A stretch of 51,075 nucleotides of DNA, from NCBI GenBank assembly GCA_021778635.1, contig JAJYCD010000015.1, forward strand, positions 1 to 51,075. The letters are read 5' to 3'. The notes under the pieces are model-generated. The model was not told the DNA's origin. It saw only the letters and a list, made by a program, of their open reading frames with translations, and ran no database searches. Made by a program: the position numbers and the translations under genes. Below, piece by piece: positions 44,538 through 51,075 of the stretch. The number at the start of each line of letters is the position of its first letter. The first letter of the stretch is position 1. The stretch comes from Actinomycetes bacterium. Its GTDB lineage: Bacteria > Actinomycetota > Actinomycetes > Actinomycetales > Cellulomonadaceae.

Positions 44538-45551
44538 ATGGTGAGGATCGTCGTGACCGAGTGCGACCACGACGCGTTCGACGACGAGCGCGCAGTCGTG
44601 GCAGAAGCTGGCGCCGAGCTCGTGATCGCGCAGTCCCGGAGCGCCGATGAGCTGGTGGCGAACGCCGCGGGAGCGGTCGGGATCCTGGTCCAGTACGCGT
44701 CGATCACCGGCGAGATCATGGACGCGCTGCCGGACCTGCGGGTCATCGGCCGCTACGGGGTCGGCGTCGACAGCGTGGACGTCGAGGCGGCCACCGATCG
44801 CGGGATCGCGGTGTGCAACGTGCCGGACTACGGCACCGAGTCCGTGTCGGACCATGCGATCGGACTCGCGCTGAGCGTCGCGCGCGGGATCCCGCGGCTG
44901 GATCGCGGCGTGCGTGCCGGGTCCTTCGACCTCACGGCCGTGCGCCCGCTGTACCAGACGGTCGGCCGGGTGTTCGGGGTCATCGGGGTCGGACTGATCG
45001 GCACGGCGACCGCACGCAAGGCCAAGGGACTGGGGTACACGGTGATCGGGCACGACATCAAGGCGGTGCCGGGCGAGGCGACGTTCCACGGTGCGCCGTC
45101 GGTCTCCCTCGACGAGCTGCTCCACCGATCGCAGGTGGTCTCGCTCCACGTGCCGCTCACCGACGCGACACGCCACATGATCGGCGCGGCCGAGCTCGCC
45201 CGGATGCGTCCGGACGCGCTCGTGGTCAACACCAGCCGGGGCGGTGTCATCGACACGGATGCGCTGGTGGCCGCGCTGCGCGCCGGCACGATCCTCGGCG
45301 CGGGCATCGACGTGCACGAGGAGGAGCCTGTTCCGCCGGGCCACCCGCTGATGACGTTCGACTCGGTGGTGCTCACCCCGCACCTGGCGTGGTACTCGGA
45401 GGAGTCGTACGGCGAGCTCAAGCGCCGCACCGCGCAGAACGTGGTCGACGTGGCGACGGGTCGCGTCCCGCGCAACATCCTGAACCCTCAGGTGCTCGGT
45501 GCGCCCGGGCGCAACCGTGCGGTCCGACCCGTCCAGGCGGTGCAGGCATGA
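44538..45551 (+). CDS. D-2-hydroxyacid dehydrogenase (SerA/GyaR-like)
   Basis: A 337-aa NAD-dependent 2-hydroxyacid dehydrogenase. Cofactor motif GVIGVGLIGTATARKAKGLGY, catalytic Arg in VNTSRGGVIDT, Glu in GIDVHEEEP and His in LTPHLAWYS are all present; no ACT domain. It could oxidise or reduce glyoxylate, hydroxypyruvate, D-lactate or 2-keto-3-deoxy acids. GAGGAG precedes ATG 44538; the stop overlaps the alcohol dehydrogenase start. Confidence 0.87.
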   Translation: MVRIVVTECDHDAFDDERAVVAEAGAELVIAQSRSADELVANAAGAVGILVQYASITGEIMDALPDLRVIGRYGVGVDSVDVEAATDRGIAVCNVPDYGTESVSDHAIGLALSVARGIPRLDRGVRAGSFDLTAVRPLYQTVGRVFGVIGVGLIGTATARKAKGLGYTVIGHDIKAVPGEATFHGAPSVSLDELLHRSQVVSLHVPLTDATRHMIGAAELARMRPDALVVNTSRGGVIDTDALVAALRAGTILGAGIDVHEEEPVPPGHPLMTFDSVVLTPHLAWYSEESYGELKRRTAQNVVDVATGRVPRNILNPQVLGAPGRNRAVRPVQAVQA

Positions 45552-46585
45552 GCGCGACGATGAGGGCTGCGGTCTGGACGGGTCCGGACGAGGTCGCGCT
45601 GAGGGACCTCCCGATTCCCGAGGTGCCGACGGGATGGGCGCTGGTGAAGATCGCCTACAACGGCATCTGCGGCACCGACCTCTCGATCCTGCACGGCACG
45701 CATCCGCGGGCGCAGCCTCCGCTCGTCATGGGCCACGAGATGTCCGGCTGGGTCGCGCGCGCCGGTGCGACCGGCCCGGCCGCCGGCACGCTCGTCACCG
45801 TGGAGCCGCTGATCAGCTGCGGCGAGTGCCGGGCGTGCCGCAGCGGCAACAGCCACGTGTGCCGCCGGCTCGGTCTGTACGGCATCGACAGGGCCGGTGG
45901 CATGGCGGAGTACGTCGCTCTGCCGCCCGCGGTGCTGCACCCGATCCCCGACGGTGTCGACCCGCGCACGGCGGCGCTCGCCGAGCCGCTCGCGGTTGCC
46001 GTCCATGCCGTGGCGAGGTCGCGGATGGAGCGTGGCGACGTCGTCGCCGTGCACGGTGCCGGTCCGATCGGCATCCTCACGGCGCTCGTGGCGCGGCACG
46101 AGGGTGCGAGCGAGGTCGTGATCACCGAGCCGAGCCCGTGGCGCCGGGACGTCGCCGCACGGCTCGGGTTCACCGTCGTGCCCGACGGGACGAGCATGGC
46201 CGAGACGCTCGGGCTCCGCACCGACGGCGAGGGCGCGGACACGACGTTCGACACCGCGGGCCACCCGAGCGTCGCCGCGCAGCTGGCCGCCACGACGCGG
46301 GTGCACGGCCGGATCGTCATCGTCGGGGTCTACAAGGCTCCGACCGCTCTCGACCTCCAGGCCGTCTGCTTCAAGGAGCAGTCGCTCGTGGGCGTGCGCG
46401 TCTACACGTCACCGGACGTGACGCGCGCGATCGGGCTGATCGCCGAGGACGCGCTCGGGCTGAGCCAGTTCCCGACGAGGGCCTTCGACCTTGCGGACAC
46501 CGGCGCGGCGTTCGTCGCGGCCACTCACGGCCAGGACTGCCTGAAGGTCCTGGTCACGCCCCTGGAAGGGAAGGCAGACGCATGA
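45548..46585 (+). CDS. Zinc-dependent medium-chain alcohol/polyol dehydrogenase
   Basis: A 345-aa MDR. Catalytic zinc ligands lie in GICGTDLS (Cys) and VMGHEMSG (His, Glu); structural zinc Cys are in CGECRACRSGNSHVC; cofactor motif is HGAGPIG. It looks like sorbitol/L-threonine/galactonate-5-dehydrogenase-type enzymes. In context it may oxidise a sugar acid at C5, feeding the KduD-like SDR that overlaps its stop (ATGA). Confidence 0.87.
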   Translation: MSATMRAAVWTGPDEVALRDLPIPEVPTGWALVKIAYNGICGTDLSILHGTHPRAQPPLVMGHEMSGWVARAGATGPAAGTLVTVEPLISCGECRACRSGNSHVCRRLGLYGIDRAGGMAEYVALPPAVLHPIPDGVDPRTAALAEPLAVAVHAVARSRMERGDVVAVHGAGPIGILTALVARHEGASEVVITEPSPWRRDVAARLGFTVVPDGTSMAETLGLRTDGEGADTTFDTAGHPSVAAQLAATTRVHGRIVIVGVYKAPTALDLQAVCFKEQSLVGVRVYTSPDVTRAIGLIAEDALGLSQFPTRAFDLADTGAAFVAATHGQDCLKVLVTPLEGKADA

Positions 46586-47340
46586 GTGCATCGCCCTTCG
46601 AGCTCACCGGCAGGACCGCGGTCGTGACCGGAGGGGGTCGCGGACTCGGTCGCGGCATCTCCGAGGCGCTTCTCGGGGCGGGCGCCGACGTCGTCGTGCT
46701 CGGTCGGAGCGAGCTGCCCGAGTCTCTCACCGCGTACGCCGAGCAGCTCGGGCGCAGCATCGCCCACGTGCCGGTCGACCTCTCGGACGCCGGTGCGATC
46801 GATGCCGCGGCGCACCGGGTCCTCGCCGATCACCAGGTCGACATCCTCGTCAACAACGCCGGTACGCAGGAGCGGCACCCGGCGGCCGACTTCCCCCTGC
46901 AGGAGTGGGACGACGTGGTCACGGTCAACCTGCGTGCCGTCTTCCAGCTCTGCCAGGTCTTCGGACGACCCATGCTCGAGCGCGGTGAGGGCAAGATCGT
47001 GAACCTGGCCTCCCTCCTGAGCTTCCAGGGTGGGCTCAACGTGATCGCCTACGCCGCCAGCAAGGGCGGCGTCGCCCAGCTGACCAAGGCGTTGTGCAAC
47101 GAGTGGGCGGGTCGGGGCGTCAACGTGAATGCGATCGCGCCGGGCTACATGGAGACGGACATGAACGCCGCCCTGCTCGACGACCCGGTCCGCCTGGGCC
47201 AGCTCTCGGTGCGCATCCCGGCTGGTCGGTGGGGGACGCCGGCGGACATCGGTGACGTCGCGGTGTTCCTGGCATCTCCCGCCGCTGCCTACGTGCACGG
47301 CCAGGTCCTCTGCGTCGACGGCGGGTGGATGGCGCGCTGA
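46582..47340 (+). CDS. KduD-like SDR (2-keto-3-deoxygluconate 5-dehydrogenase type)
   Basis: A 252-aa SDR with TGGGRGLGRGI, the KduD-like NNAGTQERHPAADFPL, YAASKGGVAQLTKALCNEWAG and NAIAPGYMETDMN. KduD interconverts 2,5-diketo-3-deoxygluconate and KDG; KDG would then go to the KDG-type kinase and aldolase at 28-30 kb. A 2-deoxy-D-gluconate 3-dehydrogenase role is an alternative label for the same family. Confidence 0.86.
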   Translation: MSASPFELTGRTAVVTGGGRGLGRGISEALLGAGADVVVLGRSELPESLTAYAEQLGRSIAHVPVDLSDAGAIDAAAHRVLADHQVDILVNNAGTQERHPAADFPLQEWDDVVTVNLRAVFQLCQVFGRPMLERGEGKIVNLASLLSFQGGLNVIAYAASKGGVAQLTKALCNEWAGRGVNVNAIAPGYMETDMNAALLDDPVRLGQLSVRIPAGRWGTPADIGDVAVFLASPAAAYVHGQVLCVDGGWMAR

Positions 47341-47457
47341 GGCCGATCATCGCGGCCGGGACGTCGCACCCGAACCAGCTTGCCCGCGCCACTGCACCGT
47401 GCACCGACCCTGCACCTGATGTGTTGACCGCAGCCCATTCCTGAACGAGGAGATGCC
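47341..47457 (+). other. Gap with weak hairpin and possible promoter for the fuconate dehydratase
   Basis: GGCCG (47341-47345) / CGGCC (47353-47357) is a small hairpin right after the SDR stop. CACCTGATGTG (about 47413-47423) is followed by TTGACC, a good -35 box, but I see no matching -10. GAGGAGA is the next gene's ribosome site. Confidence 0.35.
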
Positions 47458-48783
47458 ATGAGCCTCATCACCGCTGTCGAGGTCGTCGATGTCCGCTTTC
47501 CGACGTCGCTGACGATGGACGGGTCCGACGCCATGAACAAGGACGGCGACTACTCCGCCGCGTACGTCGTCCTGCGGACGGACGAGCCGGGCCTGAACGG
47601 CTACGGCTTCACCTTCACGATCGGCCGCGGGAACGACATCTGCGTGCTGGCCGCTCGGCAGCGCGCGCTGCCCCTCGTCGGTCGCGACCTGGACGAGATC
47701 CTCGGCGACCTCGGCGGCCTCTACCGTGAGCTCAAGTCCGACTCCCAGCTGCGCTGGCTCGGCCCGGAGAAGGGCGTGGAGCACCTGGCGATGGCCGCGG
47801 TGATGAATGCCGTCTGGGACCTCGCCGCGCGCCGGGCCGGCAAGCCGCTCTGGCGCCTTCTCGTCGACATGACGCCGGAGGAGCTCGTGGACGTCGCCGA
47901 CCTCACGTATCTCTCCGACGCGCTGACCCGCGACGAGGCGATCTCGCTGCTCGAACGGCTCGCACCGACGCGCGCGGAGCGGGTCGACGAGCTCGCCGTG
48001 ACGGGGTACCCGTGCTACACCACGAGCGCGGGCTGGCTCGGCTACTCGGACGAGAAGCTCCGTCGGCTCTGCCAGGAGGCGGTCGATGCGGGCTACAAGC
48101 ACATCAAGCTCAAGGTCGGCGCGAGCCGCACGGACGACATCCGCCGGCTGGGCATCGCCCGTGAGGTCATCGGCTACGACACGAACCTCATGATCGACGC
48201 GAACCAGGTCTGGGACGTGCCCGAGGCCATCGAGTGGGTCAACGCCCTCGCCGAGTTCAGGCCGTTGTGGATCGAGGAGCCGACGAGTCCGGACGACGTT
48301 CTCGGCCATGCCGCGGTGCGGCGGGCGGTCGCTCCGATCGGCGTCGCGACCGGCGAGCACGGGATGAACCGCGTGCTGTTCAAGCAGATGTTCCAGGCCG
48401 AGGCCATCGACTTCTGCCAGCTCGACGCGGCGCGTCTGGCGAGCATCAACGAGGTCCTCGCGGTCTTTCTCATGGCCAGGAAGTTCGGTGTGCCGGTGTG
48501 CCCGCACGCGGGGGGTGTCGGGCTCTGCGAGCTCGTCCAGCACCTCTCGATCTTCGACTATGTCGCGATCTCCGGCACGCTCGAGAACCGCGCGACGGAG
48601 TACGTCGATCACCTCCACGAGCACTTCGTCGACCCGTGCGTCGTCGAGAACGGCGCCTACGTCCTGCCGTCCCGACCCGGCTACAGCGCCGAGATGTTCG
48701 AGTCCACGCTCGCGGAGTTCTGCTTCCCGGACGGGAGCTACTGGGCCGCCTCGCGTGCGGACGCCACGGCCTCGATCGGGTGA
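47458..48783 (+). CDS. L-fuconate dehydratase (enolase superfamily)
   Basis: A 441-aa protein, the length and sequence type of Xanthomonas L-fuconate dehydratase. Lys pair K217-L-K219 (HIKLKVG), metal ligands D247, E273/E274 (WIEEPTSP) and E300 (ATGEHG), and catalytic H350 (CPHAGGVG) are all present. It dehydrates L-fuconate to 2-keto-3-deoxy-L-fuconate, the substrate for the SDR at 42.1 kb. GAGGAGA precedes the ATG. Its 3' end overlaps the convergent GntR gene by 46 bp. Confidence 0.93.
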   Translation: MSLITAVEVVDVRFPTSLTMDGSDAMNKDGDYSAAYVVLRTDEPGLNGYGFTFTIGRGNDICVLAARQRALPLVGRDLDEILGDLGGLYRELKSDSQLRWLGPEKGVEHLAMAAVMNAVWDLAARRAGKPLWRLLVDMTPEELVDVADLTYLSDALTRDEAISLLERLAPTRAERVDELAVTGYPCYTTSAGWLGYSDEKLRRLCQEAVDAGYKHIKLKVGASRTDDIRRLGIAREVIGYDTNLMIDANQVWDVPEAIEWVNALAEFRPLWIEEPTSPDDVLGHAAVRRAVAPIGVATGEHGMNRVLFKQMFQAEAIDFCQLDAARLASINEVLAVFLMARKFGVPVCPHAGGVGLCELVQHLSIFDYVAISGTLENRATEYVDHLHEHFVDPCVVENGAYVLPSRPGYSAEMFESTLAEFCFPDGSYWAASRADATASIG

Positions 48784-49517
48784 TCGTGCATCGAGTCCTG
48801 AACCGCGAGGAGGTGGACGGCCATGCGCAGTCGCGAGCTGTCCGGGTCATGAGCGCTGAGCGCCCGGAGGATCGCGCGGTGCTCCGCGTGCGTGGCGCGC
48901 ACGGCGCCCTCTTCGTTCATCGCCCGCCACATGCGTCCCTGGATGGTGCGCGGGGCGAGCGCCTCGATCAGCGCCTCGAGCGCCGGGTTCTCCGAGGCGC
49001 GCGCGACGACACGGTGGAACGCGATGTCGGCCTGCATGATGCCGTGATAGTCGGGCTCGCCGGTGGCGTAGACCAGCGGCTCCACGGAGGTGAGGATCGC
49101 CTCCGCCTCGTCGAGCGCCTCCGCCCCGATCGACAGAGCGGCCCGCCCTGCGGCTTCGGTCTCGAGGATGCGGCGCACCGACTGCAGGTGGGAGATGTCG
49201 GACGCGGCACGGAGATCGACCATGAAGCTGACCGGGGCGAGGAGCAGGCTCGGCTCGAGCGACGTGACGTAGGTGCCGTCGCCCTGGCGCGTCTCGAGCA
49301 CGCCGATGATGCACAGCGCGCGGACGGCTTCGCGGAGCGAGCCGCGCGAGACACCGAGCTCCTGGGCGAGCTCCTTCTCGATCGGCAGGCGGGCTCCGGC
49401 GTGCAGCGCTCCGCTCGTGATCATGTCCTTGATGCCGTCGACGACCACGTCCGTCTGGGACCGTGGGCGCGATCGGCGCGCCGGATCGACAAGCCCGTCG
49501 TCCATGCCGCTATTCAT
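48738..49517 (-). CDS. FCD-type GntR-family regulator
   Basis: A 259-aa regulator: N-terminal GntR winged HTH ([41 protein letters not shown], about residues 43-85) and a C-terminal all-helical FCD domain with metal/ligand residues in [18 protein letters not shown] and [13 protein letters not shown] regulators usually answer to sugar acids such as galactonate, gluconate or fuconate. TACGAT 6 nt before ATG 49517 suggests a leaderless start. It probably controls the surrounding fuconate genes; it is divergent from the lactonase and overlaps the dehydratase tail to tail. Confidence 0.9.
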   Translation of the reverse strand: MNSGMDDGLVDPARRSRPRSQTDVVVDGIKDMITSGALHAGARLPIEKELAQELGVSRGSLREAVRALCIIGVLETRQGDGTYVTSLEPSLLLAPVSFMVDLRAASDISHLQSVRRILETEAAGRAALSIGAEALDEAEAILTSVEPLVYATGEPDYHGIMQADIAFHRVVARASENPALEALIEALAPRTIQGRMWRAMNEEGAVRATHAEHRAILRALSAHDPDSSRLRMAVHLLAVQDSMHDHPIEAVASAREAAQ

Positions 49518-49529
49518 CAGACCATCGTA
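49517..49529 (-). promoter_or_regulatory. Leaderless promoter of the GntR gene
   Basis: On the minus strand TACGAT (49529-49524) is followed by 6 nt and ATG 49517. The word TTCATCAGA (49514-49522) covers the start and could be a site for autoregulation. Confidence 0.45.
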
Positions 49530-49580
49530 GGGCCAATGGCGTCGCTCGCGGCGCTCATCAACGACAGGGAGTGATGGGTG

Positions 49581-50480
49581 ATGACTGTCATCGACGCGCA
49601 CCAGCACGTCTGGGATCCGACGCGTGCGCGATACGACTGGCTGACGGCGGACCTGGCGCCGATCAATCGGCCGATCGGGTTCGCCGAGCTGCGCCCGGCG
49701 CTGCGCGAGGCCGGCGTGGACGCGACCGTGCTCGTGCAGTCGGCGGACAACGACGAGGACACCGAGCTCATGCTGCGGACGGCTGAGGCGAACCCCGAGG
49801 TCGCCGCCATCGTCGCCTACGTGCCGTTGGAGCGACCGGCGGATGCGGCCGTTCGCCTGGCCGAGCTGAGACGCAACTCTCGGGTCGTCGGGGTGCGCAC
49901 GCTCATCCACGACATCCCCGACCCGGACTGGCTGCTGCGGCCCGACGTCGACGAGGGGCTGGGAGTGCTGGAGGATGCCGGCGTGACGTTCGACCTCGTC
50001 GCGGTGCTCCCTCGGCACCTCGAGCACGTGGCGACGCTCTCCGCACGGCACCCGGGGTTGAGGATCGTCATCGACCACCTCGCCAAGCCGCCCATCGGGC
50101 TGGCGGACATCGAGCCGTGGTGGACCCTGATCGCACGCGCCGCCGAGAATCCCCTCGTGCACGCCAAGGTGTCGGGGCTCTATTCCGCGACAGCGGACGG
50201 TGCGGCCTGGACGGTCGACGCCGTTCGACCATTCGTGATGAGGGCGCTCGACGTCTTCGGCGCCGATCGTCTGATGTATGGCGGTGACTGGCCGATCAGC
50301 CTGCTCTCGGGAGGGTACCGGCGGGTGTGGGAGGGGCTGTCAGCGATCTTCGCCGAGCTCGGCAGCGAGGAGCGTCGGTCGATCCTGGGCGGTACCGCCG
50401 AACGCTTCTACGGCATCGACGCGAGGGCGCTGGATGCGGCACGGAAGTGGTCCCGACCTCACGTCGAGACGGACGAGTGA
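49581..50480 (+). CDS. Amidohydrolase-family sugar lactonase (L-fuconolactonase type)
   Basis: A 299-aa COG3618-type amidohydrolase. The metal-binding start is DAHQHVWD (HxH), with VIDHLAKPPIG (His) and YGGDWPIS (Asp) further on, the pattern of L-fucono- and L-rhamnono-lactonases. It would open the lactone made by the aldo/keto reductase to give L-fuconate. ATG 49581 has GGGAG at a good distance; GTG 49578 is next to it. It is divergent from the GntR gene across about 63 bp. Confidence 0.9.
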   Translation: MTVIDAHQHVWDPTRARYDWLTADLAPINRPIGFAELRPALREAGVDATVLVQSADNDEDTELMLRTAEANPEVAAIVAYVPLERPADAAVRLAELRRNSRVVGVRTLIHDIPDPDWLLRPDVDEGLGVLEDAGVTFDLVAVLPRHLEHVATLSARHPGLRIVIDHLAKPPIGLADIEPWWTLIARAAENPLVHAKVSGLYSATADGAAWTVDAVRPFVMRALDVFGADRLMYGGDWPISLLSGGYRRVWEGLSAIFAELGSEERRSILGGTAERFYGIDARALDAARKWSRPHVETDE

Positions 50481-50552
50481 CGCTCGCAGGACGTCGACCG
50501 CGCGGCCCTGGTCCGCGGCGATCCGTTCGCGGGTCCCGCGGTCACCGTGAGC
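50481..50552. other. Convergent gap between lactonase and lutC
   Basis: GC-rich; GACCGCG and CGCGGTC (about 50498-50542) could pair across a long loop. No clear terminator. Confidence 0.25.
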
Positions 50553-51075
50553 TCAGCTCGCCGTCGTCCCGACCAGGATCACGCGGAGGGTCCTGGGGCC
50601 GTGCACGCCCTCGACGCGGGCGAGCTCGATGTCGCTGGTCGCACTCGGACCGCTGATCCAGGTGAGGGGGCGCCCGGTGCGGACCGAGGACTCCAGTGCG
50701 GCGATCGCCTCCGGGACGTCGCCGACGACCTGGTCCTCGGTGACGACGCAGACGTGGAGGTCCGGGACCAGCGTCAGTGCCCGTCTGCCCTGGCCTGCGG
50801 TGTGGTCGAGGACGATCGTCCCGGTGACGGCGATCGCGGCGGCCGCACCGGTCACGACGGCATCGATGTCGTCGAGCTGGTGCGCGCCGAGGGAGGGCTC
50901 GTCACGAAGCGCGTCGAGGCCGTCCGGCAGCCACGAGTCCGGTACCCCGCGCGGCACGAGCACCCGGCGTGCGCCGATGAGGCTGTCCGCGACGGCGGCG
51001 GCGATGCCGTCGACGTCGGTGCGGGTCACCGTGGCGCGGTAGTCCTCCACGCGCTCGACGAACAGGCCCAACCGG
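50553..51075 (-). CDS. lutC: LutC-like lactate utilisation protein, partial at the window edge
   Basis: The C-terminal 170-odd residues of a LutC/YkgG (LUD-domain) protein; the N-terminus lies beyond the window. Visible family blocks are RRVLVPRGVP, AVVTGAAAAIAVTGTIVLDHTAGQGRRALTLVPDLHVCVV and WISGPSATSDIELARVEGVHGPRTLRVILV, the last being the LUD signature. LutABC oxidises L-lactate to pyruvate through an iron-sulfur complex. L-lactate is an end product of the fuconate pathway encoded next door, which fits; lutA and lutB would be expected further right. Confidence 0.9.
   Translation of the reverse strand, partial: RLGLFVERVEDYRATVTRTDVDGIAAAVADSLIGARRVLVPRGVPDSWLPDGLDALRDEPSLGAHQLDDIDAVVTGAAAAIAVTGTIVLDHTAGQGRRALTLVPDLHVCVVTEDQVVGDVPEAIAALESSVRTGRPLTWISGPSATSDIELARVEGVHGPRTLRVILVGTTAS

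Overview
The window is a gene-dense, very GC-rich stretch with many ATGA start/stop overlaps, several TANNNT -10 boxes exactly 6-7 nt before a start codon (leaderless mRNAs), lipobox lipoproteins and DUF2510/FCD/IclR-type proteins. This points to an actinobacterium, probably of the Micrococcales/Cellulomonas kind; the genus is an inference. No tRNA, rRNA, CRISPR array, transposase or phage gene was seen.

Layout. 1-9 kb: ArsR regulator plus CDF metal exporter, an unknown protein, a giant DUF2510 multi-membrane-span protein and a GH13 glucosidase. 9-12.6 kb: prpDBC methylcitrate (propionate) operon. 12.7-15.1 kb: two tail-to-tail beta-propeller lipoproteins. 15.2-18 kb: a split YbhF/YbhS-like ABC exporter. 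18.1-27.2 kb: a Calvin-Benson-Bassham locus with a Rhodospirillum-type form II RuBisCO (cbbM) and cbbY on the minus strand, a GAF histidine kinase/NarL-type regulator pair, and rpe-tkt-fbp-prk on the plus strand. 27.3-30.1 kb: IclR regulator, KDPG aldolase and a KDG-type kinase. 30.3-36.1 kb: CoA transferase/solute-binding-like/MaoC cassette, LacI repressor, enolase-superfamily dehydratase and RraA-like aldolase. 36.7-51 kb: sugar ABC importer and a long sugar-acid catabolic series (Gfo/Idh dehydrogenase, FAH hydrolase, two SDRs, mutarotase, aldo/keto reductase, hydroxyacid dehydrogenase, zinc alcohol dehydrogenase, L-fuconate dehydratase, GntR regulator, lactonase) ending in a partial lutC.

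How it works together. The right third reads as non-phosphorylative catabolism of an L-fucose-like 6-deoxy sugar: mutarotase, dehydrogenase, lactonase, L-fuconate dehydratase, keto-deoxy-fuconate dehydrogenase and diketo-acid hydrolase, giving pyruvate plus L-lactate, with LutC for lactate use. KduD-like SDR, KDG kinase and KDPG aldolase form a second keto-deoxy-sugar-acid branch. The Calvin locus carries RuBisCO, phosphoribulokinase and three regeneration or repair enzymes but no CbbR; the two-component pair lies between its two halves.

The strongest new observation is a 30-bp inverted repeat, CTCACCCCC-N12-GGGGGTGAG, found once upstream of cbbY-cbbM and once between the response regulator and rpe, with the same geometry to the inferred promoters. 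It is a candidate operator of a non-CbbR carbon-fixation switch. A second shared site, TCAAACGATTGA, overlaps the -35 boxes of the CoA-transferase and ABC-importer promoters and is a candidate operator of the LacI-family protein.
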